Assembly (NCBI GenBank): GCA_032358255.1
Contig: JAULBX010027916.1
Location: 1-32,879 of the forward strand
DNA from: Heterotrichella gracilis
Taxonomy: Eukaryota; Sar; Xanthophyceae; Tribonematales; Xanthonemataceae
Direction: 5' to 3'
Length of the DNA: 32,879 nucleotides
The translations under genes were made by a program, and so were the position numbers. The notes below the pieces were generated by a model, which was not told the origin of the DNA, ran no database searches, and was given only the letters and a program-made list of their open reading frames with translations. Positions 9,101-14,869 of the stretch are shown here, one piece after another. How positions within the stretch are numbered: the first letter of the stretch is position 1; each line of letters begins with the position of its first letter.

Positions 9101-11858
9101 CTGTCAAAACCCTCAATACGCTGACCAAAACCATGCCCTGCAGGTGGATGGCCACCCGTGCTGCGGCAACGCAGCGTATGTCACCCCAACCTGACCCCAA
9201 AGTGAAACCCTACCAGACCCCTACCAAGTGCTTGCCAAAATCCCACCACAGGACACACACTGCTTTAGCTCCTGGTGACTTTTGCAACTTCTTTTACCAT
9301 TTCGGACTCCGTTTCCCTCCCTTCATCTGCACGTTTCTCAGACGACAAACATGGCAGGTGGTGTATCTTATTATGTATAATTGTTTGGTCAATTCCAGGC
9401 CACTAAGCCGTTAAACTTAGCTACACAACGTGTCATCAACGGCTTAGTGGCCTGGAAAAGACGACACATTTTGCCATAAGAAGATACATCATCTGCCATT
9501 TTTGGCCAGTAACAGCTCACAGATATTGCTTGCAGTGCATGCTTCCAGCCCAGATAGCCACCATTAGGTATGGCATGGTTCGGTTAATCTTCTTCCTCAG
9601 AAGCGACCGACCAACACGCCCGTTCAAGGACAGCATGCTTAGATAATCACATGGTATATATTATGCCATGATACTCTTGAAGCAATGTTTGACGTACAGC
9701 TTCCGAATTTAGGACCCTAAACCCCGACCCTCTCCCCACCCCACCCCACTCAGCAGGTGCGCGCAAATTGCTACCCAAACCCTGAAGCCTCTTTACCCCT
9801 AAAAACCCTATGTATCGTCCTGCACGTGCGCTCGAAAGGCCACTGCGCCCACTTGTGCTACGTCACCCAGGATATAATACTACATACATGCTGAATGAAA
9901 ACGCCTCCCACGGTCAACTGAACCCCCGAAGCAACCGCCTACTAAACCCTAACCCAGGACTCACAGGAGGGGGTTGAGTGACTAATGACGCAAACTCCCT
10001 GGCAAAACCCCTCCCGCAGGTGCGCATGACCGGCCACCACGCGCACCTGTGCTATGGCAGCGCCGCCCACATCACGCAGGACGAAACCCTTCCAAATCCT
10101 TAAAACCCTACGCAAAAGGAGCCCCTCAATAACAACAACCCCGATGATACTCTTTCAAAACCCTAAAACCCTAACAAAAACCCCTCCCGCAGGTGCGCGT
10201 GACCGGCCACCGCGCGCACCTGTGCTATGGCAGCGCGGCCTACATCACTCAGGAACCCTGCAAAACCTTGAAACCCTACGCATAGGAACCCTAAATAAAA
10301 TCAACCCCAATGATACTCTTTCCAATCCCTCAAAAACACTGACAACCCTGACAACCATCTTCAGATGCGCGTGAAAACCCCCACCGTGGGCACCTGTGCT
10401 ACGGCAGCGCGGCCTGCGTCACCCAGGACAAAATCCTACCAATAAACTCTTCAATCCTGCGCAAAAGAAACCATTCAACAAAGGCAACCCCACCATGTAC
10501 CCTTTTAAATCCTAAGGTAATCCCCTTTTTGCAGGTGCGCGTGAACGGCCACCGCGCCCACCTGTGCTACGGTAGCGCCGCCTACGTCACCCAGGACATA
10601 ACCCTGCCAAACCCTACCAAAAGACCTTGAAGCCTTGCGTCAAAGGAACCCTTCATTAACAACCCCGATGATATTCTTCCAAAACCCTAAAATACCTAAC
10701 AAAAACCTCCATTCCGCAGGTGCGCATGAATGGCCACCGCGCCCACCTGTGCTACGCCAGCGCCGCCTACGTCACCCAGGAGGAGACTATGTCTGGCGTG
10801 CTGACTGTGCGCGATTTCATCATGTTCTCGGCGCTCCTCAGGCTGCCACCTGGCAGCGGCCTCAAGGGGGCGAATCAAGCTGCAGAGGAGGTGATGCGGG
10901 ACCTGGGGCTGGAGGAGTGTGCGCACACCTACATAGGCAACTGGCATGTCAGGTAGGGAAATAAAGGGAAGTATAGGGGATGAAAGAGCTAGGTAGCATG
11001 GTGGAAGTGGGGAAGCGTGCATGGGATGAGGGCCTTGTTGAGGGTGGGTCAAGGGCTGAGGTTGTAGGGTTTGTATGGGGTTCCAGGTGGCAAATTGTGC
11101 TGCAGAGGAGGTGATGTGGGACCTGGGCCTGGAGGAATGCGCGCACACATACATAGGCAACTGGCACGTCAGGTAGGGAATTCAAAGGAAGGATAGGGGA
11201 TGAAAGAGCTAGGTCGCATGGTGGAAGCGGGGAAGCGTGCATGGGATGAGGACCTTGTTGAGGGTGGGTCTAGGGCTAAGGGTGTAGGGTTTGTATGGGG
11301 CTCCAGGGCGCCAATCAAGCGGCAGAGGAGGTGGTGCGGGACCTGGGGCTGGAGGAGTGCGCTCACCTACGTAGGCAACTGGCACGTCAGGTGGGCACAT
11401 GGTTTGAGAAACAATGCCAACAACTACTTTTGGAAACAATCTCTTAGAATTACTTGAAAACGATGATAAATATTGATTTTAAAATAGCTTGGTCCTCTTC
11501 CAGCGCGCGCCTGTTGAAGGAAAGACTGCATAGTCATTGTTTGTATATTTAATCATTTCCCCACATGGCACAGGGGTATTCCTGGAGGCAAGTGCCGCCG
11601 CCGCATGTCCATTGGCTGTGAGCTGGTCGCCATTATTACCACAAAACCCTTATTTAGGGTGTTCACTAACCACAACCGAAACCCTACACAGCAGTATTGT
11701 GGCCATCATACCTTGAAACCCTTCGTTAGGGCTGTCAAACCGACCCATTGCCAAAACCCTTCCCAGGGGTATCTCCGGAGGCCAGCGCCGCCGCGTGTCC
11801 ATTGGGTGTGAGCTGGTCACCCAACCTCGCGTCATGTTCCTGGATGAGCCAACATCAG
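6163..11858 (+). CDS. ABCG-type ABC transporter ATP-binding domain, 3'-truncated
   Basis: Supported exons are 6667-6734, 7402-7469, 7827-7926, 10720-10952 and 11767-11858, all phase-compatible. A candidate first exon is 6163-6232 (start [10 protein letters not shown], Ser/Gly/Pro-rich); its donor is uncertain because the frame stays open to 6354. The chain encodes the start of an ABCG/White nucleotide-binding domain in order: [25 protein letters not shown], Walker [10 protein letters not shown], the Q-loop region [16 protein letters not shown], the signature [13 protein letters not shown], then Walker [11 protein letters not shown]. These proteins use ATP to move lipids, sterols or other hydrophobic compounds across membranes. 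The chain stops in phase 1 just after the D-loop start. No exon for the H-loop, the rest of the domain or any membrane segment was found before the opposite-strand F-box and SDR genes. The locus is therefore probably a truncated gene or pseudogene, or its 3' half is too diverged to see. Confidence 0.75.
6803..6858 (+). repeat. Copy of the 3' edge of the [11 protein letters not shown] exon
   Basis: Bases 6803-6858 repeat 6693-6755 (GGTGCTGCCCAGCCTCACAT against GGTGCTACCCAAACTCATAT, then GATGA in both). Several mismatches are present and the donor GTGGGT has become CTGGGC. It lies downstream of the intact exon within the ABCG intron. Confidence 0.75.
6931..7056. mobile_element. Foldback element with perfect 36-bp terminal inverted repeats
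   Basis: The left arm 6931-6966 and the right arm 7021-7056 are exact reverse complements over 36 bp (left arm begins ATTCCCAAAGTGAGC). A 54-bp centre separates them. Size and structure fit a non-autonomous MITE, and the perfect arms suggest recent insertion or gene conversion. It sits inside an ABCG intron and carries no reading frame of its own. Flanking target duplications are not obvious. Confidence 0.85.
7713..7760 (+). repeat. Copy of the acceptor and 5' edge of the Walker A exon
   Basis: GTGCAGGCGCATGCTTGCCA followed by TCAT occurs here and again at 7821, where the intact Walker A exon starts (7827). After about 25 identical bases the copy drifts (GCCTTAGCAGGATAGCG against GCCCCAGCGGGTGCGGC), losing the codons for GPSGCGKT. 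It lies upstream of the intact exon. The surrounding 7500-7820 is also peppered with TGATCA/CGATCA motifs. Confidence 0.75.
7903..8230 (+). repeat. Tandem copies of the 3' edge of the Walker A exon, about 98-bp period
   Basis: The intact exon ends GGCAACGCTGACGGGGCAG followed by the donor GTGGGT at 7927. Three diverged copies of this edge plus the following intron lie downstream at about 7999-8034, 8091-8130 and 8191-8222, each preceded by CCCTCCCTGGCAA. The intron parts also match and contain AAAACCCT motifs. The donor is kept only in the second copy (GGCAGGTGGC) and is damaged in the others. Confidence 0.8.
8231..9143. other. Remainder of the large ABCG intron
   Basis: No exon-like sequence with matching phase was recognised. 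The only open frames are short (69 codons plus, 67 minus) and have no motif. The stretch belongs to the 2.8-kb intron between the Walker A exon and the exon at 10720. Confidence 0.5.
9144..10600 (+). repeat. Array of partial copies of the 5' edge of the ABCG exon at 10720
   Basis: The intact exon begins at 10720 after CCGCAG with GTGCGCATGAATGGCCACCG. Diverged copies of its first 60 or so bases, each with acceptor and upstream intron, start at 10020, 10193, 10365 and 10535. Spacings are 173, 172, 170 and 185 bp. Two more decayed copies lie at about 9824-9872 and 9144-9187. The intron part of each unit carries AAAACCCT/AACCCTA motifs and the phrase CCCCGATGATA or similar. In each copy the coding similarity stops after the codons for (V/I)TQ(D/E), with no donor at that point, so they do not look like complete cassette exons. 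Confidence 0.88.
9351..9499. mobile_element. Foldback/MITE-like element with long terminal inverted repeats
   Basis: The element begins ATGGCAGGTGGTGTATCTTA and ends with the imperfect complement (AAGATACATCATCTGCCAT). The inner arms 9394-9412 and 9438-9456 (TCCAGGCCACTAAGCCGTT) are perfect complements over 19 bp around a 25-base loop. The outer arms pair imperfectly over another 40 or so bases. It has no coding capacity and lies inside the large ABCG intron. Its ends do not match the element at 6931-7056, so it is a different family. Confidence 0.75.
11083..11390 (+). repeat. Two tandem copies of the 3' edge of the ABCG exon, about 219-bp period
   Basis: The intact exon ends at 10952 (CTGGCATGTCAG, donor GTAGGG). 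Copies of its last 90 or so bases plus following intron end at 11172 and 11390, spacings 220 and 218 bp. The first copy keeps the reading frame and donor GTAGGG. The second has a 2-base loss in GCTCACCTAC that shifts the frame and ends with donor GTGGGC. The intron parts (GAAAGAGCTAGGT, GGGAAGCGTGCATGGGATGA) are closely similar. Confidence 0.88.
11574..11632 (+). repeat. Upstream copy of the ABC signature exon
   Basis: After a CACAG acceptor this copy reads [18 protein letters not shown], against [17 protein letters not shown] in the exon at 11767. It keeps the right phase to follow the 10952 donor. It then runs into unrelated sequence with AAAACCCTTATTTAGGG and lacks Walker B. The signature Ser is replaced by Pro, which is unlikely to work. 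Confidence 0.8.
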
Positions 11859-11911
11859 GTGGGTAATCAGTGTTTAATGCTAGTGTGATCATGGTGTAAT
11901 CATTCCTGATA

Positions 11912-12019
11912 ATTGGCTGTGAGCTGGTCACCCAACCGCGCTTCATGTTCCTGGATGAGACGACATCAGGTGGGTGATCAGTGTTTAATGGTAGTGTGAT
12001 CATGGTGTAATCATCCCTG
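11912..12019 (+). repeat. Downstream copy of the Walker B exon edge
   Basis: Bases 11912-12019 repeat about 11800-11908, offset 111 bp: the ATTGGCTGTGAGCTGGTCAC edge, Walker B, the donor GTGGGT and about 45 bases of intron (CAGTGTTTAATG, GTGTGATCATGGTGTAATCA). The encoded Walker B region is MFLDETTSG instead of MFLDEPTSG. Sequence between copies is highly similar, so the duplication is fairly recent. Confidence 0.85.
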
Positions 12020-12056
12020 ATCACATTGTACTCAGGAATAACCCTAAACCCTACAA

Positions 12057-12618
12057 CCCATCCAGATCGTGATAGTTGTGCTTTTCCAAGGGAAGCAGGC
12101 CTGGGTACTGTGGGTCAAAATGCCCACAAAATCCTCCATTGTGCACCCATGCCTCTGCTGTAAGAGGCAAGGCCATGATGGAGAATGGTGTTGTCATTGA
12201 CCCAGGGTAGTCGGGCCTGCATCCTCCGGGGAGGGCACAGCTACCACGACCTGGATGGTGCACGGTTTAGGGTTTAGGGTTTAGGCTCGTTGGAGGCTCC
12301 TCAGTTCGGGTTTAAGGCTACGGTTTTTGAGGCTCCTGGGTTTAGGGTTTGGGTCCTTTGAGGCTGCCCTGGCCACACGACTGTGACCCATTGCCTCCTG
12401 CGCAGCTGTTTAGGGTTTATGGTGAAGGCGTGCACCCTAAAACCCCGTGTGTCCTCATACTTGAAGGTGTGCACCATCCAGATCATAATAGGTGTGCTTT
12501 TCCAAGGGGTAGCGGGGCCGAGGCTGTGGGTGGATGGCAAATCCATTCTCCATAGTGCAACCATGACTCTGCTATAAGAGGCAAGGTCATGATGGAGAAC
12601 GGTGTTGTCATTCCGAGT
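12057..12618. repeat. Diverged direct repeat pair of about 145 bp
   Basis: Bases 12057-12206 and 12474-12618 are similar along their length (both contain CCATCCAGATC, TGTGCTTTTCCAAGGG, AAGAGGCAAGG and CATGATGGAGAA). A short inverted fragment of the same sequence lies at about 12240-12262. Between them is a TTTAGGG-rich stretch (12264-12360). On the minus strand both repeats can be read as a peptide with LHH-LASYS. The first copy has a stop in that frame and I cannot assign it to a gene. Confidence 0.7.
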
Positions 12619-12740
12619 TTTAAACAGGTTGTCCACACATGGGAATGTTACAGTCAGAGTAACAGGCCGTCTACACCTGCTGACTTGTCTGTAATTAAAC
12701 ATCAACTATAAATGGAAACACTGAAATCACGCAGGAAAAT

Positions 12741-13031
12741 TCAATCTAAACTGTGTACATGGTAGGCGCTAATTCCGACTGCCCATACCTCCTGCGAGCC
12801 CACAAGGGCCTTGCGCCAGCGCTTGCACACCACCTGCAGCTGCACTTTGTTGCAAAATTGGAACATTTTTCCTGCTCCCTCGGTGCTGGCTGCAGTTCCA
12901 ACCCCGAAGCTGTCAACCTCCCATTGGAAGGGCAGTTTCTGAAGGATGTACAGCAGCTGGTCGTCTGGGAGGGAGTGTATGGGGCACCCGTTGCATTGCT
13001 GGTCGAGCGCTGCTGGGCTGTTGCTGGCCAT
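12741..13031 (-). CDS. F-box protein, short or truncated
   Basis: The ATG at 13031 has a good context (GCCATGG). The 96-aa frame has an F-box core: HSLPDDQLLYILQKLP at about residues 18-33 and VCKRWRKAL near residue 70. F-box motifs bind SKP1 and bring substrates to SCF ubiquitin ligases. The spacing is longer than usual because of a Gly/Ala/Ser/Thr-rich insert (EVDSFGVGTAASTEGAGK). After GSQE at 12789 there is a good donor (GAG|GTATGG), so the frame to the stop at 12741 may be intron. No downstream exon with a substrate-binding domain (LRR, Kelch, WD) was found between 12740 and the ABCG gene. It is either a fragment or a gene with unrecognised later exons. Confidence 0.6.
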   Translation of the reverse strand: MASNSPAALDQQCNGCPIHSLPDDQLLYILQKLPFQWEVDSFGVGTAASTEGAGKMFQFCNKVQLQVVCKRWRKALVGSQEVWAVGISAYHVHSLD

Positions 13032-13453
13032 GGCACCGACTGTTCAATTGGCTGAAGTGGGAGGTGTGGATCTGCATGGGAAGTGGGAGAGTAGTGGCAA
13101 ATGCAGTGCATTTGAAACCATATTTTGGTTGGTCAAACACTGTGTGTTGCAACTGGTACTAGGCATGGCCGTCAGGTGATTTGCTACCTGTGGCTGCAAT
13201 GCAGACCTGAGGTGCTGTAGATATGCATGGGCAGTGGGAGAGTATATTTGAACCCAGTCGATCAGCCCATACGCCATGCTACTTACTGCAGCTGCTAGTA
13301 ACCAAAGGAGCAACTTGAAGGGTTTGAATATGAAGCACTGTAGTGTAGGCAGACATGGGTGCGTCACGCTGAGTGGAAGACAGGTGTATCCTATAGGGCG
13401 CCTGTACTTATTATCAAGGTTAATGTTCAGGTTGAGTTCTTGACTGTCAGGCG

Positions 13454-13490
13454 TGTCCTGGGCAAACATGCACTGAATTTGCCCAGGACA
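13454..13490. repeat. Perfect short inverted repeat (hairpin)
   Basis: TGTCCTGGGCAAA at 13454-13466 and TTTGCCCAGGACA at 13478-13490 are exact complements, 13-bp arms with an 11-base loop. No U-run follows and the context is eukaryotic, so a bacterial-type terminator is not implied. Confidence 0.7.
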
Positions 13491-13711
13491 TGCCAAGAAC
13501 CTATGCACAACTGGGCGACGTTGAAGGGTTGCTTGAGCATTTGTGTGTAAGAGCACACTAAATCGACACTGCTGCCGACACTATCGGTGAAAACCAATAC
13601 CGAAAGGCACGTCTGTCTGCAACCATACATGCCCCACGGGCTCAGAAAAGGTACCCCGCAGTGCGTATAAATGTATGCATGCATATGTGTGTCTATGAGT
13701 TTGACACCCAC

Positions 13712-13789
13712 CTGCTGACCTGCAACTGGGTTCTGCTCCGCCACTTTGCAGGCCCTCACTTCAAAGTACTCTATCACGGAGTTGATGAA
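13712..13789 (-). other. Isolated exon-like segment
   Basis: On the minus strand a TTTTCCGCAG acceptor precedes 26 complete codons (FINSVIEYFEVRACKVAEQ...) and a GTGGGT donor follows directly. Phase is 0 at both ends. The composition looks coding, but no neighbouring exon or family was recognised. It might be an upstream exon of the F-box gene or a relic of another gene. Confidence 0.35.
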
Positions 13790-14869
13790 CTGCGGAAAAC
13801 GCTTCCTAACACGCACATGCAACCAGGCACGTCGAGCAGTGGACTTTGATGGAGGTTGGCGGTAGTAGGGTGAGTATCAGAGCGACATTAGGGTTTCCAA
13901 ATAGGCTATTGGATTATGTACTGACTTCCATCGTGTGTGGAATGCGAGATTCCTCAATGGCAGTCTCGATATCTTTTCTGTATGCGGGCCCTGCATATTG
14001 ACAAACTGCACTTTAGGGGTGTGGCGTCAACGGGTTTTGAAACGTGTTATAATCCGCCTGCATCTTCTAGGCCTTATGAATGGCATGCTTGGGAGCGCAA
14101 ACTGAAGCCATGGCAGGTTAACCCTAGCCACCCAGTGCAGTGAAGCTGTGACTTTGCGGTGCCCTGGTGCGAGCCAGTTGCCCCCTGAATCCGCCTCTGC
14201 GCGTCCCCTGTCTTTCCAAGTTCCAAGAGTGGTTGGATGGGTTCACGTCACAACGGACCATTGTCGGAGGTCCTTGGAAACAATGTTTTAGGATAGCAAC
14301 AGGAATAGGAACCCAGGCTCAAAGTCTCAGAACAAAGAGCGTGGCTCCTGACAACCATGGGGTGCAGGGAAATCCTGATTAGGACATATCCCTACCTTAG
14401 CATAGGCTAGCACCGCCAATGGCATGCAATGATGATAAAAATGCCACCTTTACTCAAAGTCTCAATATGCTACTGTAACAATTGCAATTGCCATTATTAA
14501 AACCCAAGTGGTTGCAAGCGAGGGTATGATTTACCCTAACCCTAACCCTAATTCACCCATCACTGCAGGTGCTGGTCCCAAATGAATTATCACCACCACC
14601 GCCTCAGGCTGTTGATTGCACTTATCAATTGTCTAAGCTGTGTAAGCGGATTGGCAGTGACGATTACGATGTGCCCTTGCAATAATATTCTGTGCCACCA
14701 AGCTCTGCCTGGCAAGCTCGCACAATGGCCAGTATAATAACAAAGGATGAACCCAGCAGCCATGTGTACATGTCATCATTCGTGTGTCAAGCCCAACCAA
14801 ACACCCAACCACCCCTCCCCCTGCCTCCACCTCACACACGCTGCAGACCACCTCTTCCTTGAAGGATTA

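Larger units (their letters stand above)
13032..14869. other. Unassigned region between the F-box and SDR genes
   Basis: No complete gene could be built. It holds a diverged repeat near the F-box start (about 13050-13110 and 13195-13260 share GCATGGGMAGTGGGAGAGTA), a perfect short hairpin (13454-13490), an isolated exon-like segment on the minus strand (13712-13789), and CCCTAACCCTAACCCTAA at about 14531-14551. The plus-strand frame at 13937-14143 (68 codons) contains a plausible coding stretch RPYEWHAWERKLKPWQ followed by a GT donor, but it has no partner exon. Confidence 0.45.

Noticed and set aside
10020..10600. The ABCG 5'-edge copies as mutually exclusive cassette exons
   Set aside because: Each copy has an acceptor, but similarity ends after about 60 bases with no GT donor there, and the needed rest of the exon (VLTVRDF onwards) is present only once.
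9144..12019. CRISPR-like array
   Set aside because: The repeats are long, diverged, coding-derived and flanked by eukaryotic splice sites, not short identical repeats with unique spacers.
13454..13490. Rho-independent terminator
   Set aside because: The hairpin has no following T-run and the DNA is eukaryotic.
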